The notes beneath the pieces are model-generated. The model saw only the letters and a list, made by a program, of their open reading frames with translations, was not told the origin of the DNA and did not search any database. From Enterobacter mori (GTDB lineage Bacteria > Pseudomonadota > Gammaproteobacteria > Enterobacterales > Enterobacteriaceae), in the NCBI RefSeq assembly GCF_025244905.1, contig NZ_CP104285.1, positions 2,914,001 to 2,978,000 on the forward strand: DNA of 64,000 bases, written 5' to 3'. Position 1 is the first letter of the stretch, and each line of letters begins with the position of its first letter. Positions 45,801-54,258 of the stretch are shown here, piece by piece. The translations under genes were made by a program, and so were the position numbers.

Positions 45801-45900
45801 GATTATGTTTGGACTGGGGTTTGCTACAATCCTGACGCTGCTGGTACTCCCCGTTATCTATGCGTGTTTCCATCGTAAGGACGAAGCCAAACAACAATGA
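42838..45900 (+). CDS. RND family efflux transporter permease
   Basis: 1020 residues with twelve predicted membrane helices and two large periplasmic loops (about 35-330 and 560-860), in the hydrophobe/amphiphile efflux-1 class. The proton relay in TM4 reads MLVDNAIVIVEG with Asp402 followed by Asn403, where AcrB has two Asp; this is known in a subgroup of RND pumps. Substrate unknown. The ATG overlaps the adaptor stop by 1 base (TAATG), and the stop overlaps the next gene by 4. Confidence 0.92.
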   Translation: MDISRQFINNPVRVWLTILLLGIGGIFALLNIGRLEDPAFTIKTAVVVTHYPGASAQQVEEEVTLPLENALQQLPYLDNVSSISSNGLSQITVNIASRYHSNELPQIWDELRRRVGDASRQFPPGVVTPFVNDDFGDVFGFFFAISGDEFSNPELVRYAEQLRRALILVPGVAKVAIGGAISQQINIDISLTKMAARGITLNQLSALLSRLNVVSSAGDITSGTESIRLHPTGEFENLDELADIIITPSGTGAATRLRDIATLSRGLNESPASIYHANGKKAVTMGVSFIPGVNVIDVGHALEAKLNQMSAEKPAGIQIDLFYDQAAEVGHSVNGFIINFLMALAIVIGVLLIFMGVRSGIIIAFSLALNVLGTLLIMYLWGIELQRISLGALIIALSMLVDNAIVIVEGVLIARQQGSPLLTAVNYIIRRSALPLLGATVIAILAFAPIGLSQDSTGEYCKSLFQVLLISLMLSWFSALTLTPVLIKWWLFKNDSAPNNADESDPYDKRLYRLYQRLLNTLLHHKAPTLIVMAALLAASIWGFGAVRQNFFPSSNTPIFFVDLWLPYGTDIKWTEKMTGDIEKTINGQPGVETTVSTIGQGSMRFILTYSGQRQYGNYAQIMVRMDDQRNISALTRHVDEYIARNYPQVNASTKRVMFGPSGDSAIEVRIKGPDPDRLRLIASQVDDILTRDPATGSVRNDWQNRSKVIRPQYVAALGRELGVDKQDVDNALEMNFSGSRAGLYREGSDLLPVVVRPPESERLDANHLNNVLVWSQTRQQYIPLSNVVSRFSLEWEDPLILRRDRSRVLTVQTDPDPLSQQTSGDILSRVKPQIDALSLPHGYSIEWGGDAENSSEAQQGLFTTLPLGYLVMFVITVLMFSSVKNAVAIWLTVPLALIGVTPGFLITGIPFGFMALIGLLSLSGMLIRNGIVLVEEIEQQKAHRVQHEAIVYAATSRLRPILLTAFTTVLGLAPLLLDIFFQSMAVVIMFGLGFATILTLLVLPVIYACFHRKDEAKQQ

Positions 45901-46862
45901 ATGCGACAGGGCTGAACATTATCAAGACGCTGGGCTGTATGACGGCGGTGACCTTCTTTACCATCTACAATACCTGGGATCATTATGATTATGACTATCA
46001 CTGGATCCTGGGGTTTTTAACCTTTATTTCGACCATCGCCACGCCGCTGTTTTTTGTGGTGTCGGGCTATCTCGACGGACAGTCCCGGCACGGCACCCGC
46101 TGGCAGCTGGGTAAAATTAAAAGTCTGGTGATTGTTTTTCTGTTCTGGATAACGATCTACTACCTGTGGGAGCCTTATCAGCGCGGGTATTTAATCCAGC
46201 CCTGGTTCGTGTTCGCCTTTGTCGTGATTTACACCTTCCACCCGGCGGTAGAATGGCTTAGCCAGCGGCGAGCGCTGTTCTGCGGCGCGATTGCCGCCCT
46301 GCTGCTTTTTTCCTACGGATACGATCTGCTCTCGGCGCTCTATCCTGAAACGCACGTCCTTTCCCTGTCACCGCAGTATCGGCTGTGGACATGGCTGCTG
46401 TTTTATCTGACAGGGCAACTCTTCTGCGACCCGAAAATCGCCGAGTGGATTAGCCGCAAAAATGTCGTCAGGGCGGCGGTTGTCGCCATCCCGTTTATCT
46501 ATCTCTTCACCTGGTTTTACGAGCGCCACTTCTTCTTCGCGCTGTTCAAGGCGGACAGAAACGCCTTTATTCTCACCGGCTCGCAGATCTACATCCTGAT
46601 TATTGCCCTGGTGGTTGCGGCGAACGGCGTGCGCTTTCGCCGCAACGCCGAATTCAAAGAGTCCATTCTGGCCGCCATCAGCAAAACGATGACCGGCGTG
46701 TATATTGTGCACTACTCGGTGTTTCATCTGCTGACGGCGCTGATACCGGTGACCTCCCTCGGCATAAAACTCTCGCTGATTGTGCTCACGTTCGTCACCT
46801 CTGTTCTCTTCTCCATGCTGGTATTGTCTAACGCCGTGGCCAAAAAGGTGATCACCCTTTAA
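45897..46862 (+). CDS. Acyltransferase-3-like membrane protein, third gene of the efflux operon
   Basis: 321 residues with about ten hydrophobic helices. The motif [11 protein letters not shown] near residue 50 is the FFxxSG signature of acyltransferase-3 (OafA/WecH/YiaH) proteins. In those proteins helix 1 holds an Arg and a His about 11 residues apart that are needed for activity; here the aligned positions read Lys and Phe ([15 protein letters not shown]). So it may be inactive or use other residues. It is tightly coupled to the RND gene (ATGA overlap) and converges on pagP with a 4-base overlap. Confidence 0.72.
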   Translation: MNATGLNIIKTLGCMTAVTFFTIYNTWDHYDYDYHWILGFLTFISTIATPLFFVVSGYLDGQSRHGTRWQLGKIKSLVIVFLFWITIYYLWEPYQRGYLIQPWFVFAFVVIYTFHPAVEWLSQRRALFCGAIAALLLFSYGYDLLSALYPETHVLSLSPQYRLWTWLLFYLTGQLFCDPKIAEWISRKNVVRAAVVAIPFIYLFTWFYERHFFFALFKADRNAFILTGSQIYILIIALVVAANGVRFRRNAEFKESILAAISKTMTGVYIVHYSVFHLLTALIPVTSLGIKLSLIVLTFVTSVLFSMLVLSNAVAKKVITL

Positions 46863-47434
46863 AAGCCTAAACGCAGCCAGGCAAAGAGCACGTTGCCGTT
46901 ATTGTAGGTACCTGGAATATAGGTGAACTGGACGGTAACGCGCTTGTACCCGGCCGAAAACAGCGGGAAGATGAACGGTAGCGGCACGTAGTTGGCAAAA
47001 TCATCTCGCGCCGTGATGCCCGCTGCGGCACCGAGCCCAAGGCGGAAATCCTTCGCATTATCCAGATACCAACCCTTCTCCCAGCCATAGCCCATCGCGG
47101 GCTGCCATTCGTTGTGTGAGTCTTTGAACATCATCGCGAAGAGCGCGCTCCAGTTGCCCTCTTCGTTATAGCGGGAAACGCCCAGCCCGCCGCCCCACGG
47201 CATTTCATTGTAATTGTCGGTTTTTTCTTTGTCGTACATAAAGCGAGCGTGCCAGCTCAGGAACGGCAGGTACAGATCGTAACGTTGAGGCTCTTCCCAT
47301 GTCTGGGAGATATCATCCGTCAGCGCATTCCACCAGCCGCTAATACGCTGTTCTCCATACACTTTCTGCTCAGCATGAAGCGGTGCGGCGAATAAAAACA
47401 GGACAATCCAGATGGCCAAAAAGTTGCGTTGCAT
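46859..47434 (-). CDS. pagP: PagP, lipid A palmitoyltransferase
   Basis: 191 residues from the ATG at 47434 (GAGGG upstream); a longer frame to 47485 lacks a signal-peptide start. Signal peptide about 1-21, then the amphipathic helix ([16 protein letters not shown]) and eight-strand barrel ending in FAWLRLGF. Catalytic His62, Asp105 and Ser106 keep the His-Asp-Ser spacing (+43, +44) of E. coli PagP. It moves palmitate from phospholipid to lipid A in the outer membrane. K-12 has pagP elsewhere, near cspE; whether this is a second copy cannot be judged here. Confidence 0.94.
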   Translation of the reverse strand: MQRNFLAIWIVLFLFAAPLHAEQKVYGEQRISGWWNALTDDISQTWEEPQRYDLYLPFLSWHARFMYDKEKTDNYNEMPWGGGLGVSRYNEEGNWSALFAMMFKDSHNEWQPAMGYGWEKGWYLDNAKDFRLGLGAAAGITARDDFANYVPLPFIFPLFSAGYKRVTVQFTYIPGTYNNGNVLFAWLRLGF

Positions 47435-47690
47435 TGTTTTTCCCTCAGCTTTAGTCACGCAGCGGTTTCTATTACTGTAATCCATTCAGTACTAACCAGA
47501 GCCAAACAGACTGATTTATCTCAAGGCAGGGGGAGATGAAATTTATTTATTCAGCGCCTTCCGGAAAGATAAAAACGTTTTCTCAGGCGTTTTGTCGCGG
47601 TAGTCTCATAGGTTCCGTTTATATGACGGACGCAATGTGAGTGACCTTTTCTTATACCAATAATTAAAAATCAGTACAGACAGGACAACT

Positions 47691-49007
47691 ATGGACTCCA
47701 CCCTCATCTCCGAACGTCCCAACGAGGAGACACCTTCGCTCAACCGTGCCCGCCGCGCAGCCTTAGGCAGCTTCGCGGGTGCCGTCGTCGATTGGTATGA
47801 TTTTCTGCTCTACGGCATCAATGCCGCCCTGGTGTTTAACCGCGAATTCTTTCCCCAGGTCAGCCCCGCGATGGGCACGCTCGCCGCGTTTGCCACCTTC
47901 GGCGTCGGCTTTCTGTTTCGCCCGCTGGGCGGGGTGATCTTCGGCCACTTTGGCGACCGCCTCGGCCGGAAACGCATGCTGATGCTCACCGTCTGGATGA
48001 TGGGGATCGCCACTGCGCTTATCGGTATTCTCCCCTCGTTTGCCTCTATCGGCTGGTGGGCGCCGGTGCTGCTGGTGACGCTGCGCGCCATTCAGGGCTT
48101 CGCCGTAGGCGGTGAATGGGGCGGCGCGGCGCTGCTGTCCGTCGAGAGCGCGCCGAAGCACAGGAAAGCCTTTTACAGCAGCGGCGTGCAGGTGGGTTAC
48201 GGCGTCGGCCTGCTGCTCTCTACCGGGCTGGTCTCCTTAATCAGCCAGCTCACGACCGACGAGCAGTTCCTGAACTGGGGCTGGCGCATTCCGTTCATCT
48301 TCAGCATCGTGCTGGTCATCGCCGCGCTGTGGATCCGCAACGGGATGGAAGAGTCCGCGGAATTCGAACAGCAGCAGCGGGAAAAACCGGTCGCTAAAAA
48401 ACGGCTGCCGGTGATGGAAGCGCTGGTTCAGCATCCTGGCGCTTTTCTGAAAATTATCGCCCTGCGCCTCTGTGAACTGCTGACGATGTATATCGTCACC
48501 GCGTTTGCGCTGAACTACTCGACGCAGAACCTCGGCCTTCCCCGCGAGCTGTTCCTGAATATTGGCCTGCTGGTCGGCGGGATAAGCTGTCTGACTATCC
48601 CCTGCTTCGCCTGGCTGGCGGATCGGTTTGGTCGCCGTCGCGTCTATATTACCGGGGCGCTGATTGGCACCCTTAGCGCCTGGCCGTTCTTTATGGCGCT
48701 GGAGGCACAGTCGATCTTCTGGATTGTCTTCTTCGCCATCATGCTCGCCAACATCGCTCACGATATGGTGGTGTGCGTGCAGCAGCCGATGTTCACCGAG
48801 CTGTTTGGCGCAAGCTACCGCTACAGCGGTGCAGGCGTCGGCTATCAGGTGGCAAGCGTGGTCGGTGGCGGGTTTACGCCGTTTATTGCCGCCGCGCTGG
48901 TAACCTTCTCTGGCGGAAACTGGCACAGCGTGGCGATTTATCTGCTGGCCGGTTGCCTGCTCTCTGCCGCCACGGCGCTGTTTATGAAAGAGCCGCGCCA
49001 CGCCTGA
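47691..49007 (+). CDS. shiA: ShiA, shikimate/MFS transporter
   Basis: 438 residues, the same length as E. coli ShiA, and closely similar from the start (MDSTLISERPNEETPSL) through the MFS signature GHFGDRLGRKRMLM. Twelve helices in the metabolite:H+ symporter family. It imports shikimate and related acids. It is followed by amn as in K-12. The 256-bp gap before it holds no gene. Confidence 0.96.
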   Translation: MDSTLISERPNEETPSLNRARRAALGSFAGAVVDWYDFLLYGINAALVFNREFFPQVSPAMGTLAAFATFGVGFLFRPLGGVIFGHFGDRLGRKRMLMLTVWMMGIATALIGILPSFASIGWWAPVLLVTLRAIQGFAVGGEWGGAALLSVESAPKHRKAFYSSGVQVGYGVGLLLSTGLVSLISQLTTDEQFLNWGWRIPFIFSIVLVIAALWIRNGMEESAEFEQQQREKPVAKKRLPVMEALVQHPGAFLKIIALRLCELLTMYIVTAFALNYSTQNLGLPRELFLNIGLLVGGISCLTIPCFAWLADRFGRRRVYITGALIGTLSAWPFFMALEAQSIFWIVFFAIMLANIAHDMVVCVQQPMFTELFGASYRYSGAGVGYQVASVVGGGFTPFIAAALVTFSGGNWHSVAIYLLAGCLLSAATALFMKEPRHA

Positions 49008-49080
49008 TCTCACTTTTGTTTCACGGGCGTGTGACATACTATCGGGTAGAGTCACACACCTGTGGAACAAGGAGACAGAG

Positions 49081-50535
49081 ATGAATAATAAGGGCTCCAG
49101 CCTGACCCCGGCTCAGGCGCTGGAAAAACTCGACGCGCTGTATGAACAGTCCGTCAACGCGCTGCGCAGCGCCATCAGTGAATACATCGAAACGGGGAAA
49201 CTTCCCGATGAAAAGGCCAGAACTCAGGGCCTTTTTGTTTATCCATCGCTCTCTGTTACCTGGGACGGCAGTGCCAGCAGTAATCCCAAAACCCGCGCCT
49301 ACGCGCGCTTTACCCACTCAGGCTGTTACAGCACCACCGTCACCCGCCCTGCGCTGTTCCGCCCCTATCTTGAGGAACAGCTGACGCTGCTGTATCAGGA
49401 TTACGGCGCGCACATTTCTGTAGAACCTTCGCTGCACGAAATCCCTTATCCGTACGTGATAGACGGCTCGGCGCTGACGCTGGATCGCTCCATGAGCGCG
49501 GGGCTGACGCGCCACTTCCCGACCACCGAGCTTTCCCAGATTGGCGATGAGACGGCTGACGGGATTTATCACCCGGCAGAATTTTCTCCCCTGTCACACT
49601 TTGACGCTCGCCGCGTGGACTTCTCGCTGGCGCGCCTGCGTCATTACACCGGTACGCCTGCGGAGCACTTCCAGCCGTTTGTGCTGTTCACCAACTACAC
49701 CCGCTACGTGGATGAGTTTGTCCGCTGGGGCTGTAGCCAAATTCTCGACCCGGACAGTCCGTACATTGCCCTTTCCTGCGCGGGCGGGATCTGGATCACC
49801 GCGGAGACCGAAGCGCCCGAGCAGGCTATTTCCGACCTGGCGTGGAAAAAACACCAGATGCCCGCGTGGCACCTGATCACCGCAGACGGACAGGGCATTA
49901 CGCTGATCAACATCGGCGTAGGCCCGTCAAACGCCAAAACCATCTGCGACCATCTGGCGGTCCTGCGTCCGGACGTGTGGCTGATGATTGGCCACTGTGG
50001 CGGACTGCGCGAAAGCCAGCTGATTGGCGATTACGTGCTGGCCCACGCCTATCTGCGTGATGACCACGTGCTGGACGCGGTGCTGCCGCCGGACATCCCG
50101 ATCCCGAGCATCGCCGAAGTACAGCGCGCGCTGTATGACGCCACCAAAGAGGTCAGCGCTATGCCGGGTGAAGAGGTTAAACAGCGTCTGCGTACCGGCA
50201 CGGTAGTGACGACGGATGACCGCAACTGGGAGCTGCGCTACTCCGCCTCTGCCCTGCGTTTCAACCTGAGCCGCGCGGTGGCGATTGATATGGAGAGCGC
50301 CACCATTGCCGCGCAGGGATATCGCTTCCGCGTTCCTTACGGCACGCTGCTGTGCGTGTCTGATAAGCCGCTACACGGTGAAATTAAGCTGCCGGGCCAG
50401 GCCAACCGTTTTTACGAAGGGGCCATCTCTGAGCATCTGCAGATCGGTATTCGTGCGATTGATTTACTTCGCGCGGAAGGCGACAAGCTGCATTCCCGCA
50501 AGCTGCGTACCTTCAACGAGCCGCCGTTCCGCTAA
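49081..50535 (+). CDS. amn: Amn, AMP nucleosidase
   Basis: 484 residues, as in E. coli. The N-terminal AMP-nucleosidase-specific domain (about 1-180) is followed by the nucleoside phosphorylase fold with IGHCGGLRESQLIGDYVLAHAYLRDDHVLD, in parts, and AIDMESATIAAQGY near residue 400. It hydrolyses AMP to adenine and ribose-5-phosphate, controlling adenylate pools. An AAGGAGACAG ribosome site precedes the ATG. The next gene follows after 15 bp. Confidence 0.97.
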   Translation: MNNKGSSLTPAQALEKLDALYEQSVNALRSAISEYIETGKLPDEKARTQGLFVYPSLSVTWDGSASSNPKTRAYARFTHSGCYSTTVTRPALFRPYLEEQLTLLYQDYGAHISVEPSLHEIPYPYVIDGSALTLDRSMSAGLTRHFPTTELSQIGDETADGIYHPAEFSPLSHFDARRVDFSLARLRHYTGTPAEHFQPFVLFTNYTRYVDEFVRWGCSQILDPDSPYIALSCAGGIWITAETEAPEQAISDLAWKKHQMPAWHLITADGQGITLINIGVGPSNAKTICDHLAVLRPDVWLMIGHCGGLRESQLIGDYVLAHAYLRDDHVLDAVLPPDIPIPSIAEVQRALYDATKEVSAMPGEEVKQRLRTGTVVTTDDRNWELRYSASALRFNLSRAVAIDMESATIAAQGYRFRVPYGTLLCVSDKPLHGEIKLPGQANRFYEGAISEHLQIGIRAIDLLRAEGDKLHSRKLRTFNEPPFR

Positions 50536-50550
50536 TAACAAGGAAAAACC

Positions 50551-52323
50551 ATGCACACCACATCACCGCTCTCTGCCCTGCGTCAGTGGCTTGAAGCCAG
50601 TCATCTCGACGGAATGATCGTTCCGCGGGCGGATGCCTGGCAGAGCGAATACTGCGCGCCCTACGACGAAAAGCTGGCCTGGCTGACGGGCTTTGACGGC
50701 TCGGCCGGTCTGGCTCTGGTGCTGAAAGACAAAGCGCTACTCTTCGTCGATGGACGTTATCAGGTTCAGGCCCGCGTTCAGGTGAATATGGACGAGATTG
50801 AGATCCACCATCTTCACAACGAACCGCTGGCTGAGTGGCTGGCGAAAAACGTGGAGGCAGGGACGCGCATTGGCTTTGACGCGATGCTGATGACAAATTC
50901 AGAGTTTGAGCAACTGTCTGCCACTCCCTGTGCGCTGGTGCCCCTGGATGCCTCTCCGTTTGACACGCTATGGACTGACCGCCCTGCGGCGCCAGCGGGG
51001 CTTATCCGCGAAATGCCCGTTGAGGCCAGCGGTGAAAGCAGCGCAGAAAAACGTCAGCGTGTTGCCGCCGTGCTGGCAGAACACAATGCTGATTTCCTCG
51101 CCGTGACGCTGCCGGACAACATCGCCTGGCTGCTGAACGTACGTGGTTCAGATATCCCCTTTAGCCCGGTTCCTCTCTCCTTCGCCCTGCTCAGCCGTGA
51201 TGGTAGCGTGGAGTGGTTTGTTGACGATGCGAAGCTCGCAGCGTTGCCGGATCCCGTGCGTAATGCCTTCACTCTCGCCCCGCAGAGGGCGTTTATTGAA
51301 CGCTGCCAGCAGCAGGCTGGGGGCAAACGGGTGCTGGTCGATGCCGATTCTGCGCCTGTTGCATTGCGCTTTGCCATTGAGCCGCAGGGAGAGATCGTCT
51401 GGCAGACCGATCCCATCACGCTGATGAAAGCCACGAAAAACCCGATGGAGCTGGCGGGCTATCGCGAATGCCATCATCAGGACGGTGCCGCGTGGGTTAA
51501 TTTTCTTGCCTGGCTGAGTCGGGAAGTCCCACGACGCGAGGCGGCAGGGAAACCGTTGACCGAACTGGAGGTACAGGCACAACAGCTGGCGTTCCGCAGG
51601 CAACAGCCCGGTTTTATTGAGCAGAGTTTTGCGACCATTTCCGCATCGTCGAGCAATGCGGCAATGTGCCATTACCACTCAAGCGAAGCCAGTAACAAGC
51701 CCATCGGACATGACCATTTTTATCTGAATGATTCCGGTGGTCAGTACCACAACGGCACCACCGATGCCACGCGCACGCTGGCGTGGGGTAAAGTCGATCC
51801 GCAGCAGCGCCTGCACTACACTGCCGTGCTGAGAGGCTTCCTGTCGCTCATTACCCTGCAGTTCCCCTCCGGGACTCAGGGGCATCAGCTGGATGCGTTT
51901 GCGCGTCGCCCGCTGTGGGAGATGGGGTTGGATTACGATCACGGTACCGGGCACGGCGTGGGGCATCAGCTGTTGATCCATGAAAATCCACATCGCATCG
52001 CCAAAAAGATCAACCCGTGGCCGCTGGTGGCGGGGAACATCATGACCATCGAACCGGGTTACTATCTGGGCGATAGCCACGGTATTCGTATTGAAAATCA
52101 GGTGGAGGTTGTGGAGAGCCGTCCGGGGTTCTGCAAGTTTGCCTCGCTGACGCTGATCCCGATTGACCTAAGCCAGGTGGAACTGCATCTGTTGAGCGAG
52201 CAGGAAAAGCAGTGGCTGGATGAATATCATCAGCAGGTACGGGAGGCACTGTCACCGCTGGTGGACAGCAATGCACGTCCGTGGCTGGTGGAGGCGACGG
52301 CGCCGATTCGTGTTAAACAGTAG
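50551..52323 (+). CDS. M24 family aminopeptidase P (Xaa-Pro aminopeptidase)
   Basis: 590 residues with two creatinase-like N-terminal domains (about 10-140 and 155-305) and a C-terminal pita-bread domain. Metal ligands are visible: Asp in LNDSGGQYHNGTTDATRT, His in GTGHGVGHQLL, Glu in IEPGYYL and Glu in RIENQVEVVE. It should cleave the residue before proline in short peptides and is of the long (about 600 residue) type. It follows amn by 15 bp and occupies the place where K-12 has yeeN. Confidence 0.9.
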   Translation: MHTTSPLSALRQWLEASHLDGMIVPRADAWQSEYCAPYDEKLAWLTGFDGSAGLALVLKDKALLFVDGRYQVQARVQVNMDEIEIHHLHNEPLAEWLAKNVEAGTRIGFDAMLMTNSEFEQLSATPCALVPLDASPFDTLWTDRPAAPAGLIREMPVEASGESSAEKRQRVAAVLAEHNADFLAVTLPDNIAWLLNVRGSDIPFSPVPLSFALLSRDGSVEWFVDDAKLAALPDPVRNAFTLAPQRAFIERCQQQAGGKRVLVDADSAPVALRFAIEPQGEIVWQTDPITLMKATKNPMELAGYRECHHQDGAAWVNFLAWLSREVPRREAAGKPLTELEVQAQQLAFRRQQPGFIEQSFATISASSSNAAMCHYHSSEASNKPIGHDHFYLNDSGGQYHNGTTDATRTLAWGKVDPQQRLHYTAVLRGFLSLITLQFPSGTQGHQLDAFARRPLWEMGLDYDHGTGHGVGHQLLIHENPHRIAKKINPWPLVAGNIMTIEPGYYLGDSHGIRIENQVEVVESRPGFCKFASLTLIPIDLSQVELHLLSEQEKQWLDEYHQQVREALSPLVDSNARPWLVEATAPIRVKQ

Positions 52324-52338
52324 TGCGGTTTGTTTGTT

Positions 52339-52406
52339 GCCCGGTGGCGCTGCGCTTACCGGGCCTACAGTCCCGTAGGTCGGGTAAGGCGAAGCCGCCA
52401 CCCGAC
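52339..52406. repeat. REP element (68 bp), exact reverse complement of 37149-37216
   Basis: All 68 bases match the complement of the other copy, including the central ACAGTCCCGTAG joint. It lies 15 bp after the M24 peptidase stop. Confidence 0.88.
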
Positions 52407-52429
52407 AATTTTTCCAGATTTAGAAAAGC

Positions 52430-52457
52430 AAAAAGCCTGCTTTAAAAGCAGGCTTTT
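52430..52457 (-). terminator. Terminator of tRNA-Asn copy 3
   Basis: Same hairpin with T-run as copies 1 and 2, on the minus strand. Confidence 0.9.
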
Positions 52458-52463
52458 CAAATT

Positions 52464-52539
52464 TGGCTCCTCTGACTGGACTCGAACCAGTGACATACGG
52501 ATTAACAGTCCGCCGTTCTACCGACTGAACTACAGAGGA
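52464..52539 (-). tRNA. asnW: tRNA-Asn(GUU) copy 3, minus strand
   Basis: 76 nt, identical to the other copies but in reverse orientation. K-12 also has a minus-strand asnW next to yeeO, which supplies the symbol. Confidence 0.97.
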
Positions 52540-52557
52540 ATCGTGTGAACGGGGCGC

Positions 52558-52586
52558 ATATTATCGATGCTCCCCGATGATGTCAA
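52558..52586 (-). promoter_or_regulatory. Promoter of tRNA-Asn copy 3
   Basis: On the minus strand TTGACA (52581-52586), 17-bp spacer and TAATAT (52558-52563), then the same GC-rich discriminator as copies 1 and 2. The spacer sequence differs from theirs. Confidence 0.85.
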
Positions 52587-52642
52587 AGGCAGAATGCAGA
52601 TTTCCGTTCGTTTGCCGATTTATTCTCCATTTCGCGCATTTG

Positions 52643-54145
52643 TCAGGCATTCTTCCGTGGATATTTCCATAACCAACGCCCGCTTACCATGCGCCAGTAG
52701 AACAGTGCACCGCGCACGGCCCAGTCCAGGAACATACCCAGCCAGACCCCCACGACGCCCATTCCCAGCATAATCCCCAGCGTATAACCCGCCACGACGC
52801 GGCACCCCCACATTCCGAGCATGGATACCCACATGGCAAACCGGGCATCGCGCGCGCCTTTTAAGCCTGCGGGTAACACCCAGGACGCGGCCCAGATCGG
52901 CATAAACGCGGCGTTGAGCCAAATAAGGATCTTAACCACCTCTTTAACATCGTTTTCGTGGGTGTAGAACGAGGCCATCAACCCGGCAAAAGGCGCGGTT
53001 CCCCAGGCGATCATTGTCAGCCCAATGGTCGATAGCCAGAAGACATGCCGGAGCTGACGCTCCGCCTGCCCTATTTGCCCTTTCCCGAGCCGTTTACCGG
53101 TGATGATTGTGGAGGCGGAACCAAGGGCATTGCCCGGCAGGTTAATCAGCGAGGCGATGGAGAAGGCGATAAAGTTACCGGCGATAACATCCGTCCCCAT
53201 ACCGGCCACAAACATCTGCGTGAGCAGCTTGCCGCCGTTGAACAGCACCGACTCAATGCTGGCCGGAATACCGATGCCCATCACTTCCCAGATAATGGCA
53301 AAGTTAAACGGCCTGAAATAACTTTTCAGCGTGAGGCGCAACGACGGGGTGATCCCCGTCATCAGCACGCCGATAATCGCTGCCGCGCCAATGTAACGCG
53401 AAATAGTCAGGCCAAGGCCAGCACCAACAAACCCCAGACCGTCCCAGGAAAAGACCCCGTAAATCAGTACACTACTGATGATGATGTTCAGGATATTCAT
53501 CCCGCCGTTGATCAGCAGCGGAATTTTGGTATTGCCCGCCCCGCGTAACGCACCGCTACCAATCAGGGCAATGGCCGCCGCCGGATAGCTTAACACCGTC
53601 ATTTCCAGGTATGTCAGCGCAAGGTCTTTCACCTCACTGGTCGCCTCGCCTGCGACAATATCAATAATTTCTTTGCCGTAGTAATGGATAACCGCCGCCA
53701 GAACGATCGAAAAGAGAGTCATGATCATCAGCGACTGGCGTGCCGCCTCGCGCGCGCGTTTCGGATCAAGTTTCCCCAGACTAAAGGCAACGACGACCGT
53801 TGTACCCAGATCGATGGCGGCAAAGAAAGACATCACCACCATGTTAAAGCTGTCCGCCAGCCCTACCCCTGCCATCGCCTCTTTGCCCAACCAACTGACC
53901 AGGAATGTACTTAGCACGCCCATCAGCAGTACGCAGGTATTCTCCAGGAAAATAGGCACAGCAAGGGGGGTGATTTCACGCCAGAACAGAACACGATAAC
54001 TTTTACGTTTTGCATACCAGGGCGTGCGCATGATCGCCTGGCGTAAGGGGGCAGTGACGTTCAAAATGGACCTTAGCGAGAAAAGTTGAAACTCCATTTC
54101 AAATGATGGGGGAGAAATGGCTATCCTGCAAAGTATTTTCCACAA
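52643..54145 (-). CDS. yeeO: YeeO, MATE family efflux protein
   Basis: 500 residues from the first ATG; a second ATG at 54097 (MEFQLFSLRS) is equally possible because the upstream part is poorly conserved. Twelve membrane helices of the MATE fold follow, with the typical LAVPIFLENTCVLLMG start, PLLINGGMNILNIIIS and IPASIESVLFNGG segments. E. coli YeeO exports FMN/FAD and dipeptides. It lies between tRNA-Asn copies 3 and 4, exactly as in K-12. Confidence 0.93.
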   Translation of the reverse strand: MWKILCRIAISPPSFEMEFQLFSLRSILNVTAPLRQAIMRTPWYAKRKSYRVLFWREITPLAVPIFLENTCVLLMGVLSTFLVSWLGKEAMAGVGLADSFNMVVMSFFAAIDLGTTVVVAFSLGKLDPKRAREAARQSLMIMTLFSIVLAAVIHYYGKEIIDIVAGEATSEVKDLALTYLEMTVLSYPAAAIALIGSGALRGAGNTKIPLLINGGMNILNIIISSVLIYGVFSWDGLGFVGAGLGLTISRYIGAAAIIGVLMTGITPSLRLTLKSYFRPFNFAIIWEVMGIGIPASIESVLFNGGKLLTQMFVAGMGTDVIAGNFIAFSIASLINLPGNALGSASTIITGKRLGKGQIGQAERQLRHVFWLSTIGLTMIAWGTAPFAGLMASFYTHENDVKEVVKILIWLNAAFMPIWAASWVLPAGLKGARDARFAMWVSMLGMWGCRVVAGYTLGIMLGMGVVGVWLGMFLDWAVRGALFYWRMVSGRWLWKYPRKNA

Positions 54146-54214
54146 AAAGATGTGTGGATTTACAACAAACTGACGACAGAATCAGCAATCAGTCGATTTT
54201 CCCTAAGATCAGGT

Positions 54215-54242
54215 TTGACAAAACTTTTTTCGCCGCTAAGAT
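54215..54242 (+). promoter_or_regulatory. Promoter of tRNA-Asn copy 4
   Basis: TTGACA (54215-54220), 16-bp spacer and TAAGAT (54237-54242). It is unrelated to the other three tRNA-Asn promoters outside the hexamers and has no long GC discriminator. Confidence 0.65.
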
Positions 54243-54258
54243 AAGCCTCCACAACGAT

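Larger units (their letters stand above)
52339..52567 (-). repeat. Right arm of the 229-bp inverted repeat
   Basis: Reverse complement of 36989-37216 with one extra base. From right to left it covers the -10 region, tRNA-Asn copy 3, its terminator and the REP pair. Confidence 0.9.
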
